Shown here: piece by piece, positions 35,213-47,671 of the stretch
How positions within the stretch are numbered: the first letter of the stretch is position 1
Layout: every line of letters starts with the position of its first letter
Program-made: the position numbers and the translations under genes
The notes under the pieces: generated by a model
Told to the model about the DNA's origin: nothing
Databases searched by the model: none
What the model saw: only the letters and a program-made list of their open reading frames with translations
Assembly (NCBI RefSeq): GCF_014529535.1
Contig: NW_023504022.1
Span: 10,421,910 to 10,485,909 of the forward strand
Source of the DNA: Bradysia coprophila
Lineage: Eukaryota; Arthropoda; Insecta; Diptera; Sciaridae
Direction of reading: 5' to 3'
Length of the DNA stretch: 64,000 nt

Positions 35213-36856
35213 TTTCAGATATTTAGAACTTTCAAATTAACATTTTTTTGATTTAAGCTCTTCCGTTTTTATACCTTATTCATTATTATATCTTGTTCGT
35301 GAATAGTAACTTTTCAAAGCGTGACCAAAGCAAGTTATATAACGATCTGCAATAAAATATCTAGAGTTTTACAGACTAGAGCGACGAAAAAATTGTTTCT
35401 TTTGTGATCGCGATAGTGCTGTCTAACTGTTTTGAACTGTATGCAAGAAAATTACTGTTGTCTCGTATAACGGACCAGTGGAAACGACTGAAGATGGTTA
35501 GACCACGCTAACCTCTAAACGCCACTGTATCCGGAGGTCGAAACAGCATTTCGCTTCACGCGATCCATGGGAAAGGGAAGAGTAATTATGCTCTGTTTGT
35601 TTTGGTGTTTGTTCTACATATTAGATAACGCCACCCCTGGAATTAGTATGTTTTCCAGGTAAAATAAACTTTTGTACCATTGGTCGATTACAAATTGGGC
35701 TAACGTGACATGTCTGCCTTATTGTTTTTGTTTCTGATTTCGTGAAGTTTTGTGTGGACAATTGACAATTTAGAATGTATCCCTCGCTTCGCTCGAACAC
35801 GCGAGCGAACTACGCGCTTGGAGAGTAACGTTTCCGCTTCTTGGTCTTATGCTCGATTGAACCTCTAATTTAATTCATTTATTTTGGCCAATTAATTGAA
35901 CGTTTTAACGACCTAAGCAAATCCTAATTTTAATTTATGTTGTTCTGGTCGAACATAATTTCTCACACAAATCGTATGCAATTAAGTTCCAAACAATTTT
36001 TTTTATATTTTTTATCGATGAAGAACGTTGTTATAATAAGTCTAGTATCATATGCCGAAAAAAGTTAAAACTTTTTTTATAAATCATTTTTCGAATTTTC
36101 GTGTTTTCAGTGACTTTAAACACGAAAATTCGAATCGAAATACAAAATTTTTTGATGACATACTGTATTTCTGTTCGAATTTTCGTGTTTTTTCACTAAA
36201 AATGATTTAAAAAAAACTTTTTCTGGCATTATAATTCGCATAAGGATTTATCAGAATTCTCTTAGCATCAACGTGATGCAATTTGCTTCAGCTGTTATTA
36301 AGGGTTCGATTCCTTTTTCAGACAATTCCCCATGTAATTTGAATGTTTTAAGAGATAATATCGCATTTGTAACGTTCTAACGTTCACTAAAGTAAATTAC
36401 ATCACGTTTATGATTGTCCTTGAGTGTAGGACGATATTATCCCACACGCAAAAAGTTTTTTTTATCTTATTTTGATCGATAGAGCTTTAAGTAGAATGAC
36501 TTTTTTTCCATTCATTGTAACAAGTAAGACCAATTTCATCTGAGTCAGGAAATGACAGAAAATGATTGATGAGTTCACTGGTACTGTTCAAGTTTCGTCG
36601 AGTACTCCTGAAGAATCCAGTGGTTGTTGTGAACGACGGAGCAGTGTTTTATACTGCATAAGTCCTAATAGCCAGTCTACACAAGGAGTGCATATAAAAC
36701 AGTGCTTGTCACTTTGTAGCATAAATAAATTCTTTCTGTTGTGGCCGAATAACGGAGACTAAACATTCTACCGTAAGTTAATAGACCGCAACAACGTTTT
36801 TCTTCTTCAAAACACTATATTATGATGAGAACTTTAGATACAAAATGAAACTTCAC
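35213..36856. other. AT-rich spacer between secreted protein and IGBP1
   Basis: No gene recognised. It contains a GC-rich patch at about 35782-35830 with CTCGCTTCGCTCG and an inverted pair of TTCGAATTTTCGTGTTTT/AAACACGAAAATTCGAA blocks between 36090 and 36200. Confidence 0.45.
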
Positions 36857-38173
36857 TTAAGATCGATTGTAGCGATTACCATCGCCTCTGCGCACATCGT
36901 CTTTGAATTCGTCCATAGCTCGCTGCCTTGCCAAATACTCCTCGTCGTCATTCTCAATGTCTTGTTCCTGTCAAAGAAATGCGAAACGATTTAACGATCA
37001 TCACTAAAAGATGCTCCATGCATGACAACATTGGGTGAGAGTGCAAAAGACTTAAAAATGACAGAAATTGTATACGAACCTTCTTAACCTCTTCCTGTTC
37101 ATCCAATTCAGTAGTTTCGCCCCTCATCGCTCTCTGCTGCAGACTATTCGGATCCCTTACCACCGTTGGATCTGGAAAAACACCATCGGCCACACGTTGC
37201 GTATAAAATTCGTCGACGGTCATTGTCGGCATACTGGGATAACCCAATCCATAGACTGCCTTCTGAACGGCATCTTTTGTGATAATAATCGGTCGCAGCG
37301 GCTGTGTCGGTCTTCGTACTGGTTTCGGCTGGTCGCTATCCGGATCATCATGCCTCAGCTTACTCATGTGATCCAAGATCTGTTTTTCCTGTTCGACGCT
37401 GGATATTTCATCGACGGAATTCATAATACTGGACTTGATCAATTTGATGTAGAAATCGCGCTTCAAGTCATCGTCGATGTGTTCACGCTCCATGACAATT
37501 TTGATTTGTTTGATTTGATCGTCGAGCTCCTTCTTGATGCGATATTGTTCGATTTTTGTGTTCCGTTGCTTGGACATTGCAATGAGGGCCGCCACTTCGC
37601 TATTCGGTTGACGTTCCACTTGTGCCAATGCGGTCTCTGTGTTGGTTGCGGTTAATCCGTATTCGATGCAACGTTTTAAAAAATCCCTGAAATCGATTCG
37701 CGTCAGTGTCAGAATGAATTTAGAAAAACTGACGGCGACGGGCATGCCACTTTTCAGTTACCTAAAATAAACTTCGCTCACTTCTACGATGTTTCTGCGA
37801 TCGCTTGAGCATATTTTTAGAGTGAGTTGTCCTAGAAAATACGGCAAAAGCAGGTACTTCAAATGATCCGTAGCGATCTCCTCATACTCTTCATTCGAAC
37901 TGAACAGTCCCGTTAAACTGACCAATTTTGTCGCTTCCTCGAATAAGCCAATACTTTGCTTGATTTTTCGCTGAAACAAATTAAAGTTTGGTTATGACTG
38001 CGATGCGTCATACACATTCTGATGGCGAGCCAAGGCACTGTCTCACTTACCTGGAAGTCTGGACTATTGGTTGGATCGACACAGTCGTCGAAGCCATTGT
38101 ACAAGTTGTAGGCTTCCTCGAAAATATCATCTAATTTACGATCGATTGGAGTTTCATCAACCGATGCAGCCAT
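36857..38173 (-). CDS. Tap42: Immunoglobulin-binding protein 1 homolog (Tap42/alpha4)
   Basis: The alpha4/Tap42 protein binds and stabilises catalytic subunits of PP2A-type phosphatases and links them to TOR signalling. Exons (minus): 38051-38173, 37762-37970, 37080-37686 and 36857-36967, 349 residues (human IGBP1 339). Seen: KLDDIFEEAYNLYNGF, the helical repeat HLKYLLLPYFLGQLTLK with DRRNIVEVSEVYF, FLKRCIEYGL, KIEQYRIKKELDDQI, and the C-terminal signature GYPSMPTMTVDEFYTQR. The tail is charged (DDEEYLARQRAMDEFKDDVR). The start at 38173 gives MAASVDE and fits the family. An upstream in-frame extension is not needed. Confidence 0.95.
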
Positions 38174-39243
38174 AGTTGTTTTTGTTTGTTGAATGTGACA
38201 TTCATGAATGACAGAGAGACAGTAGTTCAAAAAAACCTCCTCTTGAACAGTGCTGCTGGACATTTGTTACCAACAGTTCCCTTTTGCTCATTGAGATTGT
38301 GGGAAATGTTATCGTGACTACCGCAAAAGTCAGCAATGGCGTAGACTGCAAGTGGGTCTTTCGAGCTCAAAAACGTAAAAAAACAAATAATTTGGTAGGA
38401 AATATTGCAAGTAAAAGGGGACTTCTAATTTGCAGATTATCTGAGTTTCTGTTCTGTTTGAATTCTCACTTCGAGATTCCTATGCCCAAAGACAAAGCTG
38501 TATATGAGAAGGCTACGCAGACTCAGGAGTGTAAACTTTAGAGAGGTTGGATCCAATGAACGTAAACACAAGGTATGGTCGTATGTAAAACTTTGTATGT
38601 ATCCGGTTTGTATGAACAGACCATACCTGGTTTATACTTTCATTGGTTGGATCAGATACATATACGGATGACACCACACTTGTTGTTAATATGATGTATT
38701 TTCAAACGAAAATTCACCTATCGTGGTGAGATTGCGGAATCATCAGAAGATGTATGTTTCCGCGTAACTGAAATTCCATACCATTTCTTATGAAAATTAT
38801 ATCACAGTTCATCGGAGTTCTGCGATAACGGCCAAAATGACCTGCGTAACATCCTCATATAAAACCTTGGTCCAAAGGGTCCAACGACTAAAGCCTACAT
38901 TATATCGCCAAAAATAAATTGAAAATCCACTAAGCTAGAAAAAACTCACAGCACTGGTCGGGATATTTCTCCAGGCCAGTTGTTTATTTTTCTTTGCAAC
39001 GGTAAATTTTTATTATGACAGTCCTGTTCAAACCGACCCAAATAATTTTTCGATTATCATTGCGGTGTGTTTACAACCAGAAGCAACATTATTCAATTCC
39101 GCCAAAAACGTCGTTCATTCACAAGAAACTGTTTTCTAGTAGTGTCCAGAATCGTATCAATTGTAAGTGCAGTGTTTGCCCAACATTCGGACCGATTGTA
39201 TAACCTAAATTTATCAATACTTTGCAAAGGTTCTTCAACCGAA
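38174..39243. other. Divergent spacer between IGBP1 and prolyl oligopeptidase
   Basis: Should hold both promoters. It contains a hAT-like element at 38554-38645. An 85-codon open frame at 38284-38541 has no recognisable features. Confidence 0.5.
38554..38645. mobile_element. 92-bp hAT-like element with 8-bp target duplication
   Basis: Begins CAATGAACGTA and ends TACTTTCATTG, with GTTGGATC at 38546-38553 and again at 38646-38653. It shares the GGTATGGYC subterminal motif with the nested element at 33115-33319, so the two are one family. Confidence 0.85.
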
Positions 39244-42200
39244 ATGACCAATTTGTTCCAATATCCGAAGGCTAGGCGAGACGAAAGTATCGTGGAAGAC
39301 CATCACGGCACCAAGGTAAAATATGTGGGAAATGAAAATGTGAACTTTTTGGACAGTGGTTTTTCTGTTATAAAGACCAATTTATGCGTACCATATGGCT
39401 TAGTTTTCCACGATGACCCCAATAAAACATTTGTGGAAAATTTCCATGTTTCACACGAAATGCGGTTTTATGCAAGTGAGGAATTCAGTTGTTGCTTGAA
39501 CATTATGTCGATTTTCTAAGTAGTAGACTGTCAGTGGGTGCTGCGGGCACAGTGGATACTGTTGGTTCTATGGGTACAAAGGGTTCATCGGGTTCTGTGG
39601 GTACAGTTAGCTACTGGGATATTAAGTCATTTAATGGTATCGGCTTATCGATTTGTTTGATCATTTGTTCGAATTATACAGTACAGATTCGTGCACTGGC
39701 GTTAATAACTGCACCAAAAATCATGACTAAAAATTCCTTGGATGGTTTTTGAAGTTAACTTTCGATTTTACTTTACACGTAAAATTGATCAATGGCTGTT
39801 GTTCATAGTATATTGTACCACATTCGGAACACTTTTATGATTACAGATCGGTCTATTATTACATTAATGTGGTTTCTCATGTGTGCGCTGCGCGTATTTT
39901 ATCTTTTATTTTGTTTTTTATGTTTATACCAATTCCGTTCTACTATTTGATAAGATAAAATGCGAGTGTGTCACTTGTGTAAAAAAAACCTTGTCATATG
40001 CCGGAAAGTTAGAGATGGTCACGGTCGCATATCAAAACTGATTGTGATTTTCCGAATAGAAATTATTTATGACGTCCTGTAGTGGTCCTTTCCATTGTTT
40101 GAAGTTTGAAGTTACGAATGACCATTGATCACTGAACTCAAAAGTTCCACCTGAATCAAATTTTTGAATCCCAGTCGCTGAAACCAGTCCACACCGATTC
40201 CAATCTTCCCGAAATCAAATCCACTAAAAAAGCGCGCGAAAGGTTAAAATTTGACCCGACGAATTGGAAATCCCGATCGGGCTTGATAAAAACTCCGGTG
40301 ACCCGACATTATCGGTCACTCCTTCAATTTTATTAAAAATAGATGCAAATATAACCTGTCGTCCTAACGCAGGTGTATGATCCATACCGTTGGTTGGAAG
40401 ATCCCGATTCGGTGGAAACGCAGGAGTTCGTTGAGGCGCAGAACAAAATCACGCAACCGTATCTGGAAGGCTGCGATCAATGGACTACCATCAACGAAAA
40501 ACTAACAAAGCTGTGGAACTATCCGAAATTCACAATACCAGCGAGACATGGAGACTATTACTATTACTACATGAATACGGGACTTCAAAATCAAAAGTGA
40601 GCTAAATTCACGCGGGAGTAATGATGATTGAATTGCAACGACATTTCTTCTCTTTTGTTGCAGCGTTCTCTTCAAGCAGGAAACATTAACCAGTGAGCCA
40701 GTGGTGTTTTTAGATCCGAATACTTTGTCGACTGATGGCACGATAGCACTTGCTGGTACAGCATTTTCCCATGAAGGTCAATATTTCGCTTACTCTCTGA
40801 GTGAAAGTGGTTCGGATTGGATCAAGATTAAGATTCGTGATGTTGCGACTGGACGGGATTTCGATGAATGTTTAGAAAAGGTGAAATTCTCCGGAGTGGC
40901 ATGGACGAAGGATGATAAAGGATTTTTCTACGGGGTAAGAAGTAGAATTCTTGGGCGTGGCAATCATTAAACACAATTTATGTTTGGCTGGTTAGCGTTA
41001 TGAACAAGATGGAAAAACTGATGGTTCCGAGACGTCGGCAAACGAAAATCAAAAATTGTATTACCATCGCATAGGCGAACCGCAAGAAAATGACGTACTG
41101 GTGGTGGAATTTTTAGAGCATCCTCAATGGAGAATGTAAGTCGATTTTGGAATGCAGCATTGGTATTGTTTTCACCGCAAAATTGAATTTTTCTTCCTCT
41201 AATTTTTCCAGGCAATCTGAAGTGAGCGACTGCGGAAAGTATCTGTTCCTTTCAATCAGCAACAGTTGTCGAACGAATCTGTTCTTCTACGTAGATCTGG
41301 AGAAAACTGGCGACATTCGTGGAAAACTCGATATCGTTCGGATAGTTGAAGAGTTCGAAGCTGATTATGAGGTGAGTCTAAGCTCATCTTCGAATCATTC
41401 CGATTTACTCAATCTAATCCACGTTGCAGTACATTACCAATACCGGACCGAAAATTGTTGTCCGTACCGACAAAGGTGCCCCAAATTATCGCCTAATTTG
41501 CATTGACCTGGACCGGCCAGAGGAAGACAATTGGGAGACTTTGATTGCGGTACGTATCTGACTGAATTTACTAACCAATTTTTCACGTCACTCAACTCTT
41601 CACCATCTTCGTTTTCAGGAGCACAAAAAAGATGTTTTAGATTGGGCCGCTTGCGTCAACGACGACAAGCTCATCCTATGTTACATTCAGGATGTTAAGG
41701 TAAATTCCGCTGCTCATCATTTTGGCAATGTATGATTCATAAAAGCCTTGGAATTTTTTAGAGTGTGTTGCATGTACATTCGTTGGCAGATGGACAGTTA
41801 GTTCGGACGTTCCCGTTGGATATTGGCACTATTGTTGGATTTAGTGGAAAGAAAAAATATTCGGAAATTTTCTACAGCTTCATGTCGTTTTTGACACCAG
41901 GTAATCAATTGCATTCCTTACAGGACCGGAAAAGCACCTCGGGAGATACTTACAACTCATTTGTAAAGGGCGCAAAAGTAAACAGTTTCATTAAAAAATC
42001 CAAAAAGGCCTTCGGGAATCGTCTGACTTCACAGGACTTGATTCCTAAGGTGGCGCGTAAATACTGGCATCTGCGTCTATTTCGAAACTAAAATTCTAAT
42101 TGAAAAGCTTTCACCAGTGACTAAGTAAAGTGATTAAATGCTCGACCCGGTTTGGTTCATTGCATCTCACTTAAACCTGTAGCGATATCGATGTTGTTTG

Positions 42201-43470
42201 CTGATCAAAACTATTTCAACTAAAGGACACAAAATGTCGTTGCCCTTGACGAGCATCGCTAAGTTATACGATCCGAACATCACGGCGTCTAGTCACTCCC
42301 ACCAGCTTTGTACCTCGAACTCAAACTAATTGCCCGAACACCATTTAGGTAAAATTTACCATTACGACTTCGCTGCTCCCAACGTTGCACCGACTCTGTT
42401 CCGCGAGATCAATCTGTCGTTGGATGGCTTCAACAGCGAATCGTTTGCGGTGAACCAAGTATTTTATAGCAGCAAAGATGGCACAAAAATTCCAATGTTT
42501 ATTGTACAAAAGAAGGAAAGTGCCGGAACACCACGTCCATGCTTGTTATACGGTTACGGCGGTTTCAATATCAGCATACTGCCAACGTTTAGGTAATGTC
42601 TTCAGACTTCATTCCTTCCGAATTTACCTGATCGCAATTTTCGATTCAGTCTGACGGGTTTGATGTTCATCGACACATTTGATGGCATACTGGCCTATCC
42701 GAACATCCGTGGCGGAGGCGAGTACGGACAGTTTTGGCATAACAGCGGTCGACTATTCAATAAACAGAATTGCTTTGATGACTTCCAATATGCCGCCAAG
42801 TATTTGGTTGAGCAGAATTACACGCAGAAGGAGAAAATTGTCATTCAGGGTGGCTCGAATGGAGGACTCTTGGTCGGAGCTTGCATAAATCAGAGACCGG
42901 ATCTGTTTGGAGCGGCAGTGTCGCAAGTGGGGTAAGTGATTGTCGTATAATTGTCTCAGCGACATTGGTTCGACTAAATTTTCGTTCTTCACTCGGGCTT
43001 ACTAGGGTCATGGATATGCTGCGATTCCATAAATTTACCATTGGCCATGCATGGATATCTGATTACGGTAATCCGGATGAGAAGGCCCACTTTGACAATT
43101 TGATGAAATTTTCGCCACTACACAACGTTCGAGCACCTACTAGTGGTACGTTCTCAGCTGATGATACCGGAGAGAATCATTTCGCTTAAATGTAAATTTC
43201 CTTTTCGCAGTGGAAAATCAGTATCCTTCAACGCTGATATTGACAGCCGACCATGATGATCGTGTCAGTCCGTTGCATTCGCTGAAATTCATCGCTGCTC
43301 TGCACAACGAAATCGCCACATGTGCAAATCAACGGAATGCGCTACTGATGCGTGTGTACAGTAAGGCAGGTCACGGCGCTGGTAAGCCGACAAAGAAAAA
43401 GATCGAGGAAGCGACTGATATCCTGACGTTCATGTACAAAGCGTTGAATTTGACAATAGTGAAGAACTGA
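39244..43470 (+). CDS. Prolyl oligopeptidase (prolyl endopeptidase)
   Basis: A cytosolic S9A serine peptidase that cleaves short peptides after proline. Twelve exons: 39244-39315, 40373-40596, 40664-40934, 40996-41135, 41212-41371, 41430-41549, 41619-41699, 41762-41900, 42349-42592, 42650-42931, 43006-43145 and 43211-43470, 710 residues, the same as the mammalian enzyme. Seen: [36 protein letters not shown], beta-propeller blades, then the hydrolase domain: [17 protein letters not shown], the nucleophile Ser553 in GGSNGGLL, the Asp in TADHDDRV, the His in AGHGAGKP. The frame stays open upstream to an ATG at 39067, so an N-terminal extension is possible; 39244 matches the usual start. An AATAAA lies at 43589. 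Confidence 0.96.
39316..40372 (+). other. First intron of prolyl oligopeptidase
   Basis: The GTAAAA donor and AACGCAG acceptor bound a 1057-base intron. It contains a few GGTTC(T/A)RTGGGTACA-like tandem units near 39535-39610. No other gene seen. Confidence 0.7.
41901..42348 (+). other. Eighth intron of prolyl oligopeptidase, open for 63 codons
   Basis: The exon 8 frame runs on through GTAATC as [15 protein letters not shown] and onward to a stop at 42089-42091, with a Lys-rich segment and the ending YWHLRLFRN. Retention would give a protein lacking the whole catalytic half. It may be chance. Confidence 0.4.
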
Positions 43471-43689
43471 ATTGCGTATACGGGCAGCTGACTGTTAAGT
43501 ATCACCTCCATAGAACCAGAAAAACGATTTTTTTTATTGTGTGCACTGTACATTCTTCATTTGGGTTTTGATTTGTGTTTAGTAAAATAATAAAGTCGAT
43601 TTTCCATTTTCAGTGGCCCCATTTTTTCACTTTTAATTTTACGCTTCCTTCAAGGGAATCTTGAAATTCTCTACAATTTTGAATGGCAT

Positions 43690-44110
43690 CGAATTAAAGT
43701 GATATCCTGAAAAAAGATTTTGATATCTTCAAAAAATGTTTTTGATATCTTGAAAAAAGATTTTTGATATCCTGCCGGCATGATACACAAAAAAATAAAT
43801 TTTGATACCTTAAAAAGATAATTTTGATATCTTGAAAAATGTGATGTGATCTCTCAAAATTGATATCCCCAAAAATGATTATGATTCACCGAAATTCGAA
43901 ATTGATACCCAGCAAAAGGAATTCTGATATCTACGAAAAAGGAATTGATGACCCGGAAAAAGAAGTGTGATATCACCAAAAGATATTTTGATAACCCAAA
44001 AAAAAGAAAGTGGTTTCATGGAAAAGGAAGTGTTATATTCATAAAAAAGAAAATGGTAACGCGGAAAAATAAATTCGATATTCTCGAAATAGAAATTTAT
44101 AATCAGGAAG
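43690..44110. repeat. Degenerate GATATC(T)TGAAAAA array
   Basis: Roughly 20-22 base units, TTTTGATATCTTGAAAAAAGA and variants, repeat about 18 times with increasing divergence to the right. Confidence 0.7.
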
Positions 44111-44343
44111 AGGTGTCTATTAGAATGCTATTTGCAGTATATAGACTAAAGTAGCCGCCAGATTTCTCGCCATTTCGTTTTCCTTTTTTTTGGCGAGAAA
44201 ATTGGCGGTGGTTACTTCAGCCATCGGACTAAATTAGTCCCCAGTTTTGTCGTCAAAGAGCTTTTTTGAAACTGGGAGCCAGTCTATAATTTGGTTCTAT
44301 AAATTTAAATTTTATATAACACAAATGACACAATCCAATTATT

Positions 44344-44906
44344 TATTAGACGATGCGAGAGAAAAAAAAATTAACTCCTTCGCTTCGCTCCGGGGCAATG
44401 GGCCGGATCGCTCGGCGTGTTAAAACGCTTTTTATGTGCAATGAAAATTGGTATTCATTTCGAAAAAAGATGAATTCTGTAGGGACGAACTAAACTCCTT
44501 TACGTTACATTTCGGAAAAGGATGAATTCCCTAGGAACGAACTTAACGCTTTTACGGCGAGAAGACTTACACAGACTAATTATTAGACGATGCGAGAGAA
44601 AAAAAATTAACTCCTAAGTTACCGACACCGTTCCGGCGCCCGGCTCGCATTGCGGCCCTCCGCTTCGCTCCGGGGCAATGGGCCGGATCGCTCGGCGTGT
44701 TAAAACGCTTTTTATGTGCAATGAAAATTGGTATTCATTTCGTAAAAAGATGAATTCTGTAGGGACGAACTAAACTCCTTTACGTTACATTTCGTAAAAG
44801 GATGAATTCCCTAGGAACGAACTTAACGCTTTTACGGCGAGAAGACTTACACAGACTAATTATTAGACGATACGAGAGAAAAAAAAACTCCTAAGTTACC
44901 GACACC
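44344..44906. repeat. Tandem repeat of about 240-280 bp with GC-rich island
   Basis: Units start TATTAGACGATGCGAGAGAA at 44344 and 44581, and a third, truncated unit starts at 44861. The first unit lacks about 43 bases present in the second, including CCGGCGCCCGGCTCGC. Each full unit carries TCGCTCCGGGGCAATGGGCC, far more GC-rich than its surroundings, and two GATGAATTC blocks. Confidence 0.8.
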
Positions 44907-45110
44907 TGGTAAGTGTTTCCAGTTACGCACACGGAATTTTGAAAACCATCACATTTTCTGTTTCTGTGTTTTAAGTTTCTGATTTCTCCATATAAAAATA
45001 GGAGAGTGCGAAAGGCGTGTATGAAAATTATTTTTCCATGATATTAAATTTATTATTTAAGGACCACGTTCTGTCAGTCTTTGTAACTTCTTTGGTTTGG
45101 TTTTGGCGAT

Positions 45111-45254
45111 GGGTCCCGCACTGGATTTGCAACTCTTTTTGCAACTATTTTTTCACATGCAACTCTTTTGCAACTCTTTATTTTTGCGTGTAACTCTTTT
45201 GCAACTCTTTTTTTCAGAATGTAACTCTGTGCAACTCTTTTCAGTGCGGGACCC
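45111..45254. mobile_element. 144-bp inverted-repeat element filled with GCAACTCTTT units
   Basis: Ends are GGGTCCCGCACTG and its exact inverse. The interior is about seven copies of (G/T)(C/T)AACTCTTTT. No target duplication was recognised. Confidence 0.7.
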
Positions 45255-45286
45255 CTCGGGGTTTGGTCTCATTTTCTCATCTGTAA

Positions 45287-45540
45287 TGTGAAAAAAATAT
45301 TGTCTGGTTATCTTTATTTGTTTCGGACACCAAATTTATTTGTTTCAGACATCAAAATTATTTGTTTCAGACATCAAAATTATTTGTTTCGGATATCAAA
45401 TTTATTTATTTTGGACATCATGCGGCAAGATATCAAAATCTATTTTTTCGACAATCAAATTATTTTTTGAGGATAAAAATTGCCGAAAACGCAGGATATC
45501 AAAATTATTTATTTGGGATATCAAATTCTTTTTTAGAATT
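45287..45540. repeat. Tandem array of ATCAAAATTATTTGTTTCGGA units
   Basis: Units of about 23 bases repeat some seven to ten times, diverging rightward. The shared (G)A(C/T)ATCAAA core links it loosely to the 43690 array. Confidence 0.7.
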
Positions 45541-45615
45541 ATCGATAAAAATACTTCTCATTTTGAATCATGGTCCATAACATTTGGATAGGTAGTGAAA
45601 TTTGAGCATGAATTT

Positions 45616-45699
45616 GCTTCAACTGTTTTTCAGCTGATCCACACAATCAATGAAAACTGTTTATTCGTCCTAATACGGTTTCACCACTACCACACGCAT
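45616..45699. repeat. Half copy of the 54911 foldback
   Basis: GCTTCAACTGTTTTTCAGCT followed by GATCCACA, AACTGTTTAT and CACTACCAC matches the left half of the element at 54911-55064. The right arm is missing. Confidence 0.65.
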
Positions 45700-45829
45700 C
45701 TCTGTAGCAGATTCACCACCTCTGACTATAGTGTCTTGGGGGGGCCTTGGGGGTATAAGTATTCAGTGTCAGAACAAAGCATGCTCTTCATACATTCTCA
45801 ATTTTAAAACGGTCAGGTTTCAAGTATCT

Positions 45830-45990
45830 GACAAAATCCCAGACATACCTGAAATATGAACTGATTTACCTGAACTTTTACAGATTTTCAGATTTCAGAT
45901 AAATTCAGGTCAGATGAGAGATCAGATATAAATTTTGAATTCAGGTTCAGTTCCAATCAGATTCAGATAATCTGACCATCAGTTTGTTTG
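45830..45990. repeat. ACCTGA/TCAGGT/TCAGAT cluster
   Basis: Repeated ACCTGAA, TTCAGGT and TCAGAT hexamer-type units, similar to the clusters at 24625 and 63479 but more degenerate. Confidence 0.6.
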
Positions 45991-46268
45991 AGCTGTCAAA
46001 CTGTCGTATTTGTATGACTTCTAACTCAACTGAAACACTTCTTCAAATCGCCTTATCATAAACTACATTCACCATGTATCGTTGTATAACAGGACTAGGA
46101 TATGATAAGTAAGTCAAGTACGTAGAGAATTGTACATCGAAACGACAATTGGGCCAAAGAATGTATTCCGGTTTATTGCCTGCCCAATGCGAAAGTTTAC
46201 TATTAAAATGAATTCCGAAAATATTCTTCGTGTTTTTGGATCCCTTTACACAGGGGCAACCTGTCAAG

Positions 46269-46789
46269 TAGGGTCAGTCGATTTTTGAATATTTTTAGTC
46301 ATTCTTATAGCGATCACTCGACAGCATTTAAAACTTTTCTCAAAATCTTTTTACTTCTTGGTTCCCTATCAACGTAGCTTAACAATAAGCTATTGTACGA
46401 CAAAATTTAAACTCATTTTGTGGAAAAATTTGCAAAAGAAACCTCTTTTAAATAAAAATATCGGAAACCTGAGAAACTTTTTTACCCGGAAAAAGTATTT
46501 TACTCACAAAAAGGATGTGTCTTTTGGGTTTGTTTATTAGAGTAGACCCTGTATTTTATACTAAGACCGTTTTAAAAACAATTCACTTTTTGGCACAGTC
46601 AATAAAGCTTTTAGAGTGTTGATACCTCGAAAAACTAGAAGATTTTCAAAAAATCGTCTTGGGCAAAGCGTAGAACATTTTTGAAAATACTTTTTTTTCG
46701 TCTTAAAATTTTCTTTAGACTTCGCTGAGTCGGATCAGCTAGGTCAAGAAGCTGGGATGGAAAATATTCAAAAATCGACCGACCCTACG
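46269..46789. mobile_element. About 520-bp inverted-repeat element with 7-bp or longer duplication
   Basis: TAGGGTCAGTCGATTTTTGA at the left and the inverse TCAAAAATCGACCGACCCTA at the right. The flanks repeat TGTCAAG (46262-46268 and 46790-46796), possibly extending to 9 bases (TGTCAAGTA), so the exact border is uncertain. No transposase. Confidence 0.7.
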
Positions 46790-47671
46790 TGTCAAGTAAT
46801 GGTAAATTTTCGCATATGATAGGTTATAAAATACTTAACTTGATTGGTAACCTGTATAGTTTTACTGGTTTTACTCTAACTGAGTGTGTTCTTCTTTAAA
46901 TCATCCTGTTCAATATGTCGATACATTTCTCCTAAATCACCAACGTTAACGCATCATCGATAAACCTAGAGGCCAAACGCAAACTAAAATAAAAGTCTCC
47001 CTTTATCACCACACTAAACTTATTAATATCAAGTAAAATCTGGATATTGAAACTAGTTATAATGTGTTGGTGAATGGATGAACGTCATCACTCCATATCT
47101 TAGTAGATGATATCAGTTTCAGTTTACAGTGCAGCGCAATTTTAATCGATATAAGTCACAACATTTTATAGGGAAAATCGAGTGAGACTGAAATATTATA
47201 GAACCGGCTAGTCATCTACATTACACGACAAGGATTGGCGATTAGCTCTAATCAAAGCGCTAAGCTTTGATGATGCCGTATAGAACGAGATCAGAAATAG
47301 AATTCCTAATTGTAAAACTTAGGTTTTACTTCCGAATTACTAAAATATTCCAAAATTTGGTAGGAATTCTCTTCAAATTGGTGTTAAAAGGAAACCATTA
47401 GTGCCATAGCCGAATGAATGAATGGATTTAAAAAAAAATATGGAAGAGAGGCCATTTTAGAAAATTAAATTCCCAAATTCGCTAAAACCATCAAAAATTC
47501 TCAAAAAAAATCCTAACCTCTGGTGTCGTTTAAATCGCATGAAATATCATCCCAATGTACTGACTTTTTAGAGAAGAGAACAGAAAGTGATGGTAAAATT
47601 CAGGCATGTTTGAGAGTTCACTTATAAGTATAAGTATACTTTGGATGGTTTTTGAATTTTCTATAAGGAAT

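Noticed and set aside
36302-36313. GGTTCGATTCC, a perfect tRNA B-box
   Set aside because: No acceptable A-box or paired acceptor stem upstream; an isolated match.
38284-38541. 85-codon open frame between IGBP1 and prolyl oligopeptidase
   Set aside because: Low-complexity translation, no motif, and it sits where two promoters are expected.
45288-45591. Several overlapping 60-83 codon frames rich in Phe/Ile/Ser
   Set aside because: Translations of the ATCAAAATTATTTGTTTCGG tandem array in successive frames.
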